A model generated the notes under the pieces. That model worked only from the letters and a program-made list of their open reading frames with translations, made no database searches and was not told the DNA's origin. This document shows, piece after piece, positions 26,789 to 36,084 of a stretch of DNA of 64,000 nt. Origin of the DNA: Moorena sp. SIOASIH (GTDB taxonomy: Bacteria > Cyanobacteriota > Cyanobacteriia > Cyanobacteriales > Coleofasciculaceae); the NCBI RefSeq assembly GCF_010671925.1, contig NZ_JAAHIH010000004.1, forward strand, positions 673,501-737,500, given 5' to 3'. The first letter of the stretch is position 1; each line of letters starts with the position of its first letter. A program made the translations under genes and the position numbers.

Positions 26789-27253
26789 ATGAACCTGCCA
26801 GAGTCTGTTAAATTTTGGTCTCAATTCTTCCACCCCTTACTGATGTGGGTGCTGCTAGCGGCAGCCTTCTATGCTCTTTATCTGGGTTTGAAAATCCAAA
26901 AGACTAGAACGGCGGAAGGTGACGAAAAGAAAGCGCTAGTTAAGGGTCAATATAATGTTAAGCACCATCTTGTTGGTTCAGCGTTGCTAGCAATGATGGT
27001 ACTCGGTACAATCGGAGGTATGGCAGTAACCTACATTAACAATGGCAAGTTGTTTTTTGGACCCCATTTGCTGGCTGGTTTAGGCATGACCGGAATTATT
27101 GCTACCTCTGCCTCTCTAACACCATTAATGCAGAAAGGTCAAACTTGGGCTCGCTATAGTCACATCGTCCTCAATGTTGCACTCTTGGGACTATTCAGCT
27201 GGCAAGCCATCACCGGCATGCAAATTGTGCAGAAGATTCTTAGCAAGCTATAG
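26789..27253 (+). CDS. DUF4079 integral membrane protein
   Basis: 154 residues with four membrane spans (about 15-33, 60-80, 90-110 and 125-147), all matching the cyanobacterial and plastid DUF4079 pattern, including the paired His (VKHHLVGSALL and FFGPHLLAGLG) that could bind haem. Function unknown; the conserved His in spans would fit a b-type-cytochrome-like protein, which is inference only. The start is preceded by an 18-bp hairpin rather than a Shine-Dalgarno. Confidence 0.88.
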   Translation: MNLPESVKFWSQFFHPLLMWVLLAAAFYALYLGLKIQKTRTAEGDEKKALVKGQYNVKHHLVGSALLAMMVLGTIGGMAVTYINNGKLFFGPHLLAGLGMTGIIATSASLTPLMQKGQTWARYSHIVLNVALLGLFSWQAITGMQIVQKILSKL

Positions 27254-27287
27254 ATGATTTGATTTACCTACTAGGGGCGTGGTCTTG

Positions 27288-27480
27288 GTAAGCATTCAGC
27301 TATCAGCCGTCAGCCGTCAGCTTATTTTATTCAAAAGCACCATTAGTAGCCTAAGCTATGGGCATAAACTGTTCGGTGTAGCGTGCCCACAGACCTTTAG
27401 CTGTTCACGTAGCACCTCAAGTAGCCCAAAATCGCTGATAGCTGATACGCGACACGCTGATACGCGACACGCTGATAGCC
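27288..27480. mobile_element. GTAAGC MITE, degenerate copy
   Basis: Begins GTAAGCATTCAGC and shares internal CAGCCGTCAGC, CACCTCAAGTAGC and GATACGCGACACGCTGATAGC words with the other copies. The right end has decayed (GATAGCCAAC instead of GATAGCTTAC) and no target duplication is visible. Confidence 0.7.
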
Positions 27481-27510
27481 AACCCCCTAGAGTAAATCTT
27501 ACTGTAGATT

Positions 27511-28218
27511 TTAGCGCTGTGATTGGTTCGGTATAGGTAGACCATTACTGCTATGAAAGTCTTGTTGTACCTTGTGGGTTAAACGCCGGGAAACTTGACG
27601 CACAACTTGCTGCAAAATTCCGTTGCCTGTGCGTTGAATCAAGGACTGAGGCAGTTTCTGAATTGCCTTGGGAAACCACATGTAAACAATCAGGTCAAGA
27701 TGCCACTCCACGCGGGTTATCGCTGATGGTATGGACTCCGATGCCAGCTGATGCTCTTGAAAATACTCCCTTGCTGGTACTTCGACTAAGGTCTGAGATG
27801 CCTGGAAATCAAGCTCATAGCCTGGACTGACGTAATTGGGTATGGGGATTGTGCGAATCTGATAGGAATTTTCGTCTTGAGGTAGCCATTCCAAACCGAT
27901 TTTTGGCTCTACCTTATAGCCAAATGCGCCAAACCTACCAATGGTCAAGATATAGCCATTGTCTGTGAGCAGTTCTACTTTCATCGGATGAGCGCAGCGA
28001 CAAAACCAATCCTGGTGAGTATTTAGATAGGCACTCACTTGCTCAGCTGAAGCATACATCTCCATACAATCTTGAAAATGACAGTGAAACCGAGTCGGCT
28101 CACTACCTGAGTAAGACGCTGATGGAACAATAGGGTCAGTTTCTGCCGAACTGGCAGGAGTATTCAAATCGACCTGTTTTGCCTCAATTGACTGATGGTT
28201 AATAAAATGCGATCGCAT
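27511..28218 (-). CDS. DUF1997 family protein
   Basis: 235 residues. The central region (about 45-200) matches the cyanobacterial/plastid DUF1997 pattern: YLNTHQDWFCRCAHP, GRFGAFGYKVEPKIGLEW, TRVEWHLDLIVYMW and LPQSLIQRTGNGILQQVV. No signal or membrane span. Biochemical role unknown. The N-terminal 40 residues are variable and Ser/Thr-rich. Confidence 0.85.
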   Translation of the reverse strand: MRSHFINHQSIEAKQVDLNTPASSAETDPIVPSASYSGSEPTRFHCHFQDCMEMYASAEQVSAYLNTHQDWFCRCAHPMKVELLTDNGYILTIGRFGAFGYKVEPKIGLEWLPQDENSYQIRTIPIPNYVSPGYELDFQASQTLVEVPAREYFQEHQLASESIPSAITRVEWHLDLIVYMWFPKAIQKLPQSLIQRTGNGILQQVVRQVSRRLTHKVQQDFHSSNGLPIPNQSQR

Positions 28219-28504
28219 ACCTCATCCTCTTCATTTGATTGCCTTGTGACTATTTGAGAACCTAGTTGAGAAATTTCCATGGGTAGCTCTTGCTTATCCC
28301 ACTCCTCTGGCTGAGTTAATCAGGAGTCGGACATAAACAAGTTGAGCTATCTAAACAAGTGTAAAGTTATGCGTGCCTGATCTAGCTGGGTTTCTGGCGA
28401 TTTAGATCAGTTATTAGATCAGTTATTAGATCAGTTATTAGATCAGTTATTAGATCACTGACTATAGCGGGTTCTAATTAGATCCACCCACAAAGTCCTC
28501 TAAG
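28219..28504. other. Intergenic stretch with short tandem repeat
   Basis: Contains four copies of AGATCAGTTATT around 28404-28455. Otherwise no feature; the promoter of the DUF1997 gene should lie here. Confidence 0.55.
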
Positions 28505-28983
28505 AACACGGAAACACGCGCCCCTCGTGGTAGCCCCGTGATTTTAATCCGGGTCAGAAGTTACCGCAAGAATAGGGCAGCCTTTATGGTCGGCAGGTTA
28601 TGCGGAAAAGGGTTAAGGCTATTGTTATAAGGCTGCCCTAATAAACAGGTTTCGTCTCCGGGAGGAAACGGGACGCGGCAGTTTTAACTGCCGTAAAAGT
28701 GTTGTATGATAATAGTGTGAGTAACGGCAAACGCCTACGTGATGAAGCGTCTCTAGTACCGGAGAAATACCGACCCTCTTTGATTGCATTGCGTTAATCC
28801 TCTTGTGAACGGGTAAATAATTGCAGAGCGCAGAGCGTATCGAACTGGCAACAGTGGTAGTACCCGGAAAGCATGATAATAAAAAAGTAGCGGGAACTGT
28901 CAGCTTAATCCTGACAGAACTCAGTAGGGGCGCTTTGACTACGCCTGTAAGAGTTTGAGTATAGATTCTTAACGAATCCCCGT
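28505..28983 (+). mobile_element. Non-autonomous structured element, copy B (carries a 106-bp mini-element)
   Basis: Homologous along its length to 44252-44633 (opposite strand). Order: AACACGGAAACACGCG end, a leader with hairpin and a TATGATAAT-like box, a 26-codon frame starting GTG, a very conserved ~230 nt tract, then GATTCTTAACGAATCCCCG. It resembles tnpB element ends joined without tnpB: the leader is like that of the tnpB copies, and the last words are like their right ends. The 3' tract has base-paired segments (CTGTCAG/CTGACAG and GATTC/GAATC), suggesting a structured RNA, possibly omega-RNA-like. Confidence 0.65.
28554..28659. mobile_element. Variable-stem mini-element, copy C (106 bp), with empty site elsewhere
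   Basis: TCAGAAGTTACCGCAAGAA, arm TAGGGCAGCCTT, ~45 nt loop (GTCGGCAGGTTATGCGGAAA...), arm AAGGCTGCCCTA, ATAAACAGGTTTCGTCTCC. The sister copy at 44.58 kb lacks it and reads AATCCGGGGAG, while here the flanks are AATCCGGG and GGGAG, consistent with a 2-bp duplication. Confidence 0.83.
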
Positions 28984-29154
28984 CACAAAGCGAGCCCGGA
29001 GAAGTCAAATGACCTAGAAACTTATACAATCGAGAGGTTGGGCTTTACGGAAAAATCCAATATGGGGATTCTCGATTGAATGGCCTAGTTTAATTTTCAC
29101 TCAGAATAACTGGTAAACTGGCTAAGCTACTAGGTGAATTGTACGGAAATTGCC

Positions 29155-29814
29155 ATGAAAGCATGTGTAGCTGGAGCAACGGGAGAAACAGGAAAGCGGA
29201 TTGTACAGGAACTGGTTATGCGTGATATTCCTGTACGGGCTTTAGTGCGAAATTTAGACTACGCTCAAGAAATATTACCACCAGCAGCCGAATTAGTGGT
29301 AGGGGATGTGCTCAAACCCGAGACTATCGGTACTGCGATCGGAGATAGTACTGTAGTGCTGTGCGCCACTGGCGCTCGGCCTAGCTTTGACCCAACCGCA
29401 CCCTACCTGGTGGATTACGAAGGCACTAAAAATTTAGTAGATGCTGCTAAGCAAAAAGGGGTAGAACACTTTGTATTGGTTTCTTCTCTCTGTGTATCCC
29501 AGTTTTTCCATCCCCTCAACCTATTCTGGCTGATTCTGGTCTGGAAGAAGCAAGCAGAGGAATATCTCCAAAAAAGCAGCTTGACCTACACGATTGTGCG
29601 ACCAGGTGGTCTCAGAAACGAAGACAACTCAGACCCGATTGTGATGTCTGGGGCAGATACTCTATTTGAAGGTAGCATACCTCGCACCAAAGTAGCAGAA
29701 GTTTGTGTTGAGGCGCTGTCGGAACCGGAAGCTCGGAATAAAATAGTAGAAGTGGTTAGCTCAGCAGAAGCTCCCGATCAAAGCTGGGAACAGCTATTTG
29801 CTGACGTAGGTTGA
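29155..29814 (+). CDS. NAD(P)-binding atypical SDR protein (Ycf39/NmrA-like)
   Basis: 219 residues from the ATG at 29155 (MKACVAGATGETGKRIV); an upstream ATG adds seven residues but breaks the usual start. Rossmann glycine motif GATGETGKR (7-15), then RALVRN and VVGDVLKP, typical of atypical short-chain dehydrogenases. FVLVSSLCVSQFF and YTIVRPGGLRN are conserved in the family, where the catalytic Tyr-Lys pair is often degenerate. It may act as a reductase or an assembly factor in photosynthetic membranes; the substrate is unknown. Confidence 0.88.
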   Translation: MKACVAGATGETGKRIVQELVMRDIPVRALVRNLDYAQEILPPAAELVVGDVLKPETIGTAIGDSTVVLCATGARPSFDPTAPYLVDYEGTKNLVDAAKQKGVEHFVLVSSLCVSQFFHPLNLFWLILVWKKQAEEYLQKSSLTYTIVRPGGLRNEDNSDPIVMSGADTLFEGSIPRTKVAEVCVEALSEPEARNKIVEVVSSAEAPDQSWEQLFADVG

Positions 29815-29861
29815 TCGAATTTTGTCAAAACTATTAATACTATTAAGGATTAGTAAACTGA

Positions 29862-30587
29862 GTGTCTTCATCACCCCGGCAGAAGTACGGAAAGTTAAGA
29901 GGATTTCCAAATACTTCCTATAAATTTACACTCAAAGGCTTATTTTACAATATTTCAGCCTTAGCGATAGTGAGCTTATTATTGGGGATTTATCTCAGAC
30001 ATGTGTTTAATAGATGGGCTTACTACCCGGTTTCCCGTACGCTATCTGATTATCCTACCAGTATTCACGGCACGCCTCCGTTAGTGATGAGGGGGGGAGA
30101 TCCTTACATTCGCGCCCTAATGCGTACTATCACCGCTAGCGAAGCCAATGACCCCCAACCCTACACGATTATCTATGGGGGTCAACACGTTTCTGATTTA
30201 AGGCGTCATCCTGAAATATGTGTTCCCATAGTCGCTGGTCCTAATGTTGGAAACTGTAGCACAGCAGCGGGACGGTATCAGTTCCTTGATATCACCTGGA
30301 AAGCAAAGGCAAAACGATATCACCCCAGACCCTCAGGCTTTTTGTTTTGGAAGCAGTATAGCTTTGAGGCACACTTCCAGGATGCTGTGGTTCACGATTG
30401 GCTCAAGGATAGTAGAGCCTGGGGGATGAACATTCCCAAAGAATTGCGGCAAGGAAATTTAGATAAAGTGTTGCGGCGGTTATCCGGTACTTGGACAAGT
30501 CTAGGTTATGGCATAGAAACAAATAGCATGAGTAAGCACTTGCCAAAGGTTTATGAACGGATGCTTGAGGAAGAACTAAAGCAATAA
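29862..30587 (+). CDS. Membrane-anchored lysozyme-like glycoside hydrolase (GH104-like)
   Basis: 241 residues from a GTG start, 47 bp after the SDR gene. One membrane span near residues 25-45, then a lysozyme domain (about 80-235) with ALMRTITASEAND, TIIYGG, a His-Pro motif, STAAGRYQFLDITW and DAVVHDWL. This fits lambda-lysozyme-like GH104 muramidases; the Glu in TASEAND is the probable catalytic acid. It likely cleaves peptidoglycan on the outer face of the inner membrane. No prophage genes are nearby, so a cellular wall-remodelling role is more likely than phage lysis. Confidence 0.82.
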   Translation: MSSSPRQKYGKLRGFPNTSYKFTLKGLFYNISALAIVSLLLGIYLRHVFNRWAYYPVSRTLSDYPTSIHGTPPLVMRGGDPYIRALMRTITASEANDPQPYTIIYGGQHVSDLRRHPEICVPIVAGPNVGNCSTAAGRYQFLDITWKAKAKRYHPRPSGFLFWKQYSFEAHFQDAVVHDWLKDSRAWGMNIPKELRQGNLDKVLRRLSGTWTSLGYGIETNSMSKHLPKVYERMLEEELKQ

Positions 30588-30718
30588 TTATGCAGGCTGG
30601 AAGGCAGGCAGGCAATTAACAATTTTATAGCATTTTATAGCATTTATTAATTTGGTGAGGTACTTTCGTCCTGGATTTTAGGGAGTAGGAGGTAGCGATG
30701 CATCGCTATTCCCTATTC

Positions 30719-30983
30719 GTAAGCATTCAGCTATCAGCCGTCAGCCGTGAGCTATTCGCGTAGCGTGGCCAACGGCCAAGGATCACGCTGCTTGAGGTGC
30801 TTTCCGTAACTCAGATTAAACAAATGGTTACCTGTTGTCTTGATCCCAAGCGCGAGTGGGGGAAATCCCCTGTTCCCTTGCTGCATCGCTTATTCGCGCA
30901 TCACCTCAAGTAGCACCATCTGTAGCCCAAAATCGCTGATACGCGACACGCTGATAGCTGATAGCTGACGGCTGAATGCTTAC
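30719..30983. mobile_element. GTAAGC MITE, copy 3 (265 bp, 8-bp target duplication)
   Basis: Perfect 13-bp terminal repeats GTAAGCATTCAGC / GCTGAATGCTTAC. Flanked by CCCTATTC at 30711-30718 and 30984-30991, a perfect 8-bp duplication inside a heptamer array. Inside is a GATGCA palindromic element, in the opposite orientation to that in the copy at 50159. Confidence 0.93.
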
Positions 30984-31185
30984 CCCTATTCTCTGTTGCC
31001 TGTTGCCTGTTGCCTGTTTCCAAAAATCCCCAAATTATGTACTTCACCCCATTTAAAACCGCTATATCTCGATTATTTATACATAGCTAAATTATTGAAT
31101 TTAAATTATTTACATTCCTATTTATAGCGTTGATCGCAGTTATGAGGTACAGTCTTATTTGACTTTGATTACCTGTCTTGATGCA

Positions 31186-31289
31186 GCGCATCCCTATTCC
31201 CTATTCCCTATTCCCTATTCCCTATTCCCTATTCCCTATTCCCTATTCCCTGTTCCCTATTCCCTGTTCCCTGTTCCCTGTTCCCTAAA
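31186..31289. repeat. Tandem heptamer array, unit CCCTATT / CCCTGTT
   Basis: About 14 seven-base units, mostly TTCCCTA and ending with TTCCCTG variants. It is followed directly by the boundary motif (complement) CCCTAAAATCACGAAATTGTG. Confidence 0.95.
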
Positions 31290-31606
31290 ATCACGAAATT
31301 GTGTACCTCATAGCTATGATAATTGCTATATAGAATATTTTTTGACGTAATAAATTATCAAAAAGTACCCTTAAGGGTACTGTTGAACCATAACTAAGCC
31401 TCCCATCATAGAAACAAGCTGATTGACTGACCAAATTATCCTGAGCAAAGGATAAAGTCATGAAAGATTGAATGGGTAACCTTGTGATGGTTAATCCCTA
31501 GTCAAGACTGACAAGCACACTAGGTAAAATTATCCTGACTTTTCTCAGTCAAATCAGTATAACTAGTCAAAAGCAACAGAGTATTATTTTTCAGTAAAGA
31601 AAAATT

Positions 31607-33100
31607 ATGGTAAAAATTCAAGCTGAAAGCTTTCCCAATCTAACGAATTTTGTAATTGCTAATAATAACGATGCTGAGGGTAATTCAGTCATCAGCCTAT
31701 TTGACGCTGGAAGTGATACTAGTTTCCCCCCTGGTACTGCTACCAGAACCTTTGACCTAGCTACTGGTAACTACGAAGTAAGGCTGGGCTACTTTGATGA
31801 GACTGATGGGGATAGCACCATAGATATCACTATTGGCGATAACGTATTGCCAACCTTAACTCTCAATGACCCCCCTGATGGTGCTGGTATTGCGGCTAAT
31901 GCTGCTGCTTTCGTCAATCAACAGATTAGCAATAGCATATTCATCGAAAATGGAGACCTGATCACAATTAACGGTACTTCTGATGGCGACGAATTTACCC
32001 GAATTGACTTCATTGAATTCAATGCACTCGATGACAATCTGATTGCAGTAGATGACACGGCTACCACTGAAGAAAATACAGCGGTAAACATTAATGTTTT
32101 AGCAAATGACACTGATACCGACGGAAACAGCACTCTGACCATTGTCAATGATCCCAGCAGTGGTACTGCAGTAGTGAATGACAATGGCACCCCTGAAAAC
32201 TCCAGTGATGATTTTGTTACTTACACTCCTAACGATGGCTTCAATGGATCTGACAGTTTTACCTATCAGTTAAGCAATGGTGCTATTACTGAGACTGCTA
32301 CTGTTAACATTGACGTTACTCCTGTTGAGAATGTCTCTTCTGCGGATATTTTTTGGCGTAATTCCGAGACTGGAGACAATCTTGCCTGGATCATGGATGG
32401 CACCAACTTGGATCAGTCAAATCCGATTCAATCGGAACCAGCTGACAGTCCCTGGGAGATGCGTGGTGCTGGAGACTTCGACGGCGATGAGCAAAAGGAT
32501 ATTCTCTGGCGTAATACCGATACCGGAGATGTTGGCTTCTGGTTAATGGAAGGCTTTGAGTTCAAAAGCGGAGCATCTAGCACCCAGGTATCAGACCTCA
32601 ACTGGGAAATCCGTGGCACGGGAGATTTCGACAGTGATGGAGAAGAAGATATTCTCTGGCGTAATACCAATACCGGAGAAAATGCGGTTTGGTTGATGAA
32701 TGGCACGGAGCTGGATCAGGGAGTCTTGATTACCAGGCAGAGTGATGGTCAGAATTTGGTACTACCAGAAGACGGTATATGGCAAATGGAAGGTGCGGGA
32801 GATTTAGATAACGATGGTGACGCGGATATTCTGTGGCGCAATACTCAAAACCAAGATATCTACTACTGGCGGATGGATGGTACTGAGTATGTAGAGTCAG
32901 TGTTCATTGACTCAGCACCAATCAGCGGTGAGTGGGAAATTCGTGGTACTATGGACTTTGACGATAATGGTTTTGACGATGTCCTCTTGCGTAATGGCAC
33001 TAGCGGACAAAATGGGATCTGGCTAATGAATGAAACGGGGCTACAGCAGGCAGTTACCACCGAGTCCTTAACAGGGGACGAGTGGCAAAGCTATGTTTAA
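31607..33100 (+). CDS. Secreted VCBS/FG-GAP-repeat protein with cadherin-like domain
   Basis: 497 residues. Residues 1-145: a beta-sandwich resembling a carbohydrate-binding module. About 146-245: a cadherin-like/tandem-95 domain (DDTATTEENTAVNINVLAND, YTPNDGFNGSDSFTY). About 250-497: five repeats of the form DILWRNTxTGxNxxWLMxG with Ca-binding DFDGD or DLDNDGD loops, predicted to make a beta-propeller. There is no N-terminal signal peptide, so type I or another signal-less export is probable. Likely an extracellular or matrix protein. Confidence 0.85.
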   Translation: MVKIQAESFPNLTNFVIANNNDAEGNSVISLFDAGSDTSFPPGTATRTFDLATGNYEVRLGYFDETDGDSTIDITIGDNVLPTLTLNDPPDGAGIAANAAAFVNQQISNSIFIENGDLITINGTSDGDEFTRIDFIEFNALDDNLIAVDDTATTEENTAVNINVLANDTDTDGNSTLTIVNDPSSGTAVVNDNGTPENSSDDFVTYTPNDGFNGSDSFTYQLSNGAITETATVNIDVTPVENVSSADIFWRNSETGDNLAWIMDGTNLDQSNPIQSEPADSPWEMRGAGDFDGDEQKDILWRNTDTGDVGFWLMEGFEFKSGASSTQVSDLNWEIRGTGDFDSDGEEDILWRNTNTGENAVWLMNGTELDQGVLITRQSDGQNLVLPEDGIWQMEGAGDLDNDGDADILWRNTQNQDIYYWRMDGTEYVESVFIDSAPISGEWEIRGTMDFDDNGFDDVLLRNGTSGQNGIWLMNETGLQQAVTTESLTGDEWQSYV

Positions 33101-33142
33101 TATGCCAGTCTGGTTAATTATTCATTAGTGATTGAATAAGCA

Positions 33143-33173
33143 ATTAGCATTCAGCAGACAGCTGAATGCTAAT
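33143..33173. terminator. Bidirectional terminator hairpin
   Basis: ATTAGCATTCAGC, five-base loop, GCTGAATGCTAAT: a perfect 13-bp stem between the convergent VCBS and HtrA genes. The arms resemble the MITE ends (GCATTCAGC), so it may derive from one. Confidence 0.75.
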
Positions 33174-33233
33174 GTGATTCAAAGCCCGATAATTAAAGGG
33201 ATTAACTGAACTTGATATTAATCGTTTCAACTA

Positions 33234-34472
33234 CTACTTAACAGTAGGAAAAGCACCAGGTCGCACGGTCAATTTAGTATCTCGTTGATTGCGGCGCAAC
33301 TCTAGGATTAAATCACTGCCTACTCTGGTTTTAGCCACAGACTTCTGGACTTCTGTTGCATCTTTGACCGGCTGATCATTGATTTTGCGGATCACATCAC
33401 CCGCACGCAATCCTGCTTTGGCAGCTGGGGAATTAGGTATTACTTTGGCAATCAATACCCCTTTTTCTTCATCAACCATCAAGCCAGCATTGGGATTACT
33501 GTTGATCTGTTGTTTAACCTCTGGGGTTAAGGTTACCATCTGGATGCCCAAGTAAGGATGTTCTACTTTACCATCAACAATCAGTTGCTCAGCAATTTGT
33601 TCCACCGTATTAATGGGAACGGCAAATCCTAATCCTTGAGCACCTCGAATAATAGCTGTGTTCATGCCAATCACTTCACCAGAGGCATTGAGCAGGGGTC
33701 CACCGGAGTTACCGGGGTTAATAGCAGCGTCGGTTTGGATAAATTCCACTCGCTTATCGGGAACACCAACTTGAGAGCTAGAACGACCCGTAGCACTAAT
33801 GATGCCAGTGGTTACAGTACTATCTAAACCGAGGGGATTACCAATTGCGATCGCCCATTCTCCTGGGGTGAGTTGATCGGAATCACCCAGAGCAACGGTA
33901 GGTAGGTTTTCCGCCTCAATCTGGATCACGGCTACATCTGTCAATGGATCGCTTCCCACTACCGTCCCTTTCAATTGGCGACCATCTTTGAGGATTACAT
34001 TAACACTATCCGCACTATCGACTACATGGGCATTGGTGAGAATATAACCATCGGTATCTATAATGAAACCTGAACCGGTACCCTGTTCAACTCGCTGTTG
34101 GGGTACATCGGGAAATGGGAACCTAAAAAATTCCCGGAACATCGGGTTTCTAAAAGTATCTGGGACTCTACTGGTGACGGTTCTAGAAGCGTTAATCCGC
34201 ACCACTGCTGGTCCAACTTGTTCTACCACATTGGTGATAAAGTTGGGATTTTGAGTGACTACAGGTTTACTACCTGGAAGCCTAGCTGTCTTGTTCTGAG
34301 GGACAATTGCTTGAGGGGATGTGGATTCGGGAACAGAGTTACGTAATGCTACATAACCGCCGGAAAAGCCTAACCCTGCTCCCAGTAACAACAGTGATAC
34401 ATAAGTTCCTGCTTTTTTTAAGGGATTACGAGTGGTGTGATTCGATTTGGGGGTTTGATGGTCTACTAGCAT
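33234..34472 (-). CDS. HtrA/Deg-type serine protease with PDZ domain
   Basis: 412 residues from the ATG at 34472; a TTG start 25 codons upstream is less likely. A hydrophobic segment near residues 22-42 anchors or exports the protein. The trypsin-like domain has His149 (TNAHVV), Asp179 (DPLTDVAV) and Ser256 (GNSGGPL). One PDZ domain follows (about 310-400), the usual architecture of cyanobacterial HhoA/HhoB/HtrA. It degrades damaged proteins in the periplasm or thylakoid lumen. Which of the three paralogues it is cannot be settled here. Confidence 0.94.
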   Translation of the reverse strand: MLVDHQTPKSNHTTRNPLKKAGTYVSLLLLGAGLGFSGGYVALRNSVPESTSPQAIVPQNKTARLPGSKPVVTQNPNFITNVVEQVGPAVVRINASRTVTSRVPDTFRNPMFREFFRFPFPDVPQQRVEQGTGSGFIIDTDGYILTNAHVVDSADSVNVILKDGRQLKGTVVGSDPLTDVAVIQIEAENLPTVALGDSDQLTPGEWAIAIGNPLGLDSTVTTGIISATGRSSSQVGVPDKRVEFIQTDAAINPGNSGGPLLNASGEVIGMNTAIIRGAQGLGFAVPINTVEQIAEQLIVDGKVEHPYLGIQMVTLTPEVKQQINSNPNAGLMVDEEKGVLIAKVIPNSPAAKAGLRAGDVIRKINDQPVKDATEVQKSVAKTRVGSDLILELRRNQRDTKLTVRPGAFPTVK

Positions 34473-35291
34473 AAGATTCTGTTGACAAAAAGGTAGATAG
34501 ACTGGGACGCAGTGGGCTTGATGTTGGTTTTGAATCAGTTTCAGCAATGACTGGGCTTTGATAATTGCTGGATTTACGCACTAAGTTTATTAAAACCGGG
34601 TTTATCGTGATCAATCAAAGGCTGAAATCGGTGTAATTACCTTCAATAACCGGGTTTCTGCGTAAGTCCTATAATTTAATCTAGACATCTTCTGTTAATT
34701 TTCTGTGAGAGCAGCGTTTAACTGAGATTAAAATTCTTGAGGGTTGGGACTTGAGAACAATCGGTAATAGAATTAGCTAGGGAAGCCGCCCTTTGCTTCG
34801 GTGGCTATAGCTGACGGGGCAACGAGGGAGAAATAGTCCCTATCCAATATGATCATTAGTCTAGCGCACTGCCCTAGTAATGGAGGTTGACAATACTACC
34901 AATATGTGATGGGTTAACCGAACATCCATACACTTCTAAGATGAAATAGTGTCAGGAATCCTACCTATAGTGAGTTGGTAATGGATAATGGGTAATTGGT
35001 GATTCGCTAACTATTACTGATTACCGATTACTGATTACTTAGGAAGTGTGTTCAAGGGTAACGTCGTGTCAGTTAAATTCGGATTATGTAAGATAAAATT
35101 GTTGGTTTTTATAACCAAAAATCTACTATTTAATAGTACCCTTAATAAGGTCAAAAAAAGTTTTAAACTTGTTGACAAAAATCCCTAATAATAAAAAATG
35201 GGGAGGTAGGTAATGTATAATAGACATAGCATCTGTTGTTGAGCAAAAAATAAAAACTATAAATTGTAAGTTAAACAGATGGTGTTAAACT
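34473..35291. other. Long divergent intergenic region
   Basis: 819 bp between htrA and gloB, transcribed away from each other. It shows imperfect repeats of GATTACTGATTACC (about 35010-35040) and an AT-rich block with TTGACA at 35173 and TATAAT at 35216. Their spacing is too long for one promoter, but TGTATAAT alone could serve gloB. A short minus-strand frame near 34426-34614 is not convincing. Confidence 0.5.
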
Positions 35292-36065
35292 ATGCAGGTT
35301 CATCGACTTCCAGCCCTTTCTGACAACTATATCTTCTTATTACACGACCCCAAGGGGAATATTGCTGCTGTTGTTGATCCAGCCGAGGCTAAACCAGTGC
35401 TACAGCGTCTGAGAGAACTGGATGCTGAATTAGTGGCTATTTTCAACACTCACCATCACATGGATCATGTGGGGGGAAATCGACAGTTGATGCAGCAGTT
35501 TCCAGATGTGTGTGTATATGGGGGAGCTGAAGACCGGGGTAGGATTCCTGGTCAACAGGTGTTTTTAGAAGAATGCGATCGCGTCGAGTTTGGTGATCGG
35601 ATTGGTGAAGTCTTGTTCGTTCCCGGACACACCAGAGGACATATTGCCTACTACTTTCCCCCAGTAGTCTCTGGTGAAACCGGTGAACTATTCTGTGGCG
35701 ACACCCTATTTGCAGGCGGTTGTGGCAGACTATTTGAAGGAACACCAAGCCAAATGGTAGAATCTCTGAGCAAGCTACGGGATTTGCCAGATCATACACG
35801 GGTATGGTGTGCTCATGAGTACACCCTGAAAAATCTCCAATTTGCCCTGAGTGTCGATGGTCAAAATCCGGACTTACAAGGGAGATTTGCCCAAGTCCAA
35901 GAGGCGCGTCATCGTAAAGAGGCAACGGTACCCTCCCAGTTAGGGGTTGAAAAGCACACCAATCCATTTTTACGTTGGGAAGACCCTGCCCTACAATCGG
36001 CTGTTCAAGCAAAAGAACCCGTTAAGACATTTGCACGGTTACGGGAAATGAAAGACCGATTCTAA
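35292..36065 (+). CDS. gloB: Hydroxyacylglutathione hydrolase (glyoxalase II)
   Basis: 257 residues, normal length. Metallo-beta-lactamase fold with the metal motif THHHMDHVGGN (51-61) and further ligands in PGHTRGH (about 111-117), the CGDTLF Asp (about 136) and CAHEYTL (about 176-182). It hydrolyses S-D-lactoylglutathione to D-lactate and glutathione, completing methylglyoxal detoxification. Monocistronic, with a strong hairpin 19 bp after the stop codon. Confidence 0.96.
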   Translation: MQVHRLPALSDNYIFLLHDPKGNIAAVVDPAEAKPVLQRLRELDAELVAIFNTHHHMDHVGGNRQLMQQFPDVCVYGGAEDRGRIPGQQVFLEECDRVEFGDRIGEVLFVPGHTRGHIAYYFPPVVSGETGELFCGDTLFAGGCGRLFEGTPSQMVESLSKLRDLPDHTRVWCAHEYTLKNLQFALSVDGQNPDLQGRFAQVQEARHRKEATVPSQLGVEKHTNPFLRWEDPALQSAVQAKEPVKTFARLREMKDRF

Positions 36066-36084
36066 GATTATTGATAAAGCCTTG

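Larger units (their letters stand above)
30588..31606. repeat. 1-kb repeat region with nested elements
   Basis: No gene. It holds the boundary motif with TTTAGGGAGTAGG (about 30645-30690), the MITE at 30719-30983, GCCTGTT heptamers (about 31000-31018), a second boundary motif (complement, 31025-31080), a long CCCTATT/CCCTGTT heptamer array (31186-31289) and a third boundary motif (complement, about 31290-31335). The promoter of the 31607 gene should lie in the last 250 bp. Confidence 0.8.

Noticed and set aside
28505..28983. Group II intron remnant
   Set aside because: No domain V hairpin, no GUGYG start in the right context and no reverse-transcriptase remnant; the ends match tnpB-type elements better.
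28625..29029. A 134-codon minus-strand frame across the structured element
   Set aside because: The homologous copy at 44252-44633 does not keep the frame; conservation follows RNA-like structure on the other strand.
29862..30587. Prophage endolysin
   Set aside because: No holin, spanin or other phage gene is nearby, and the protein has its own membrane anchor; a cellular muramidase is more likely.
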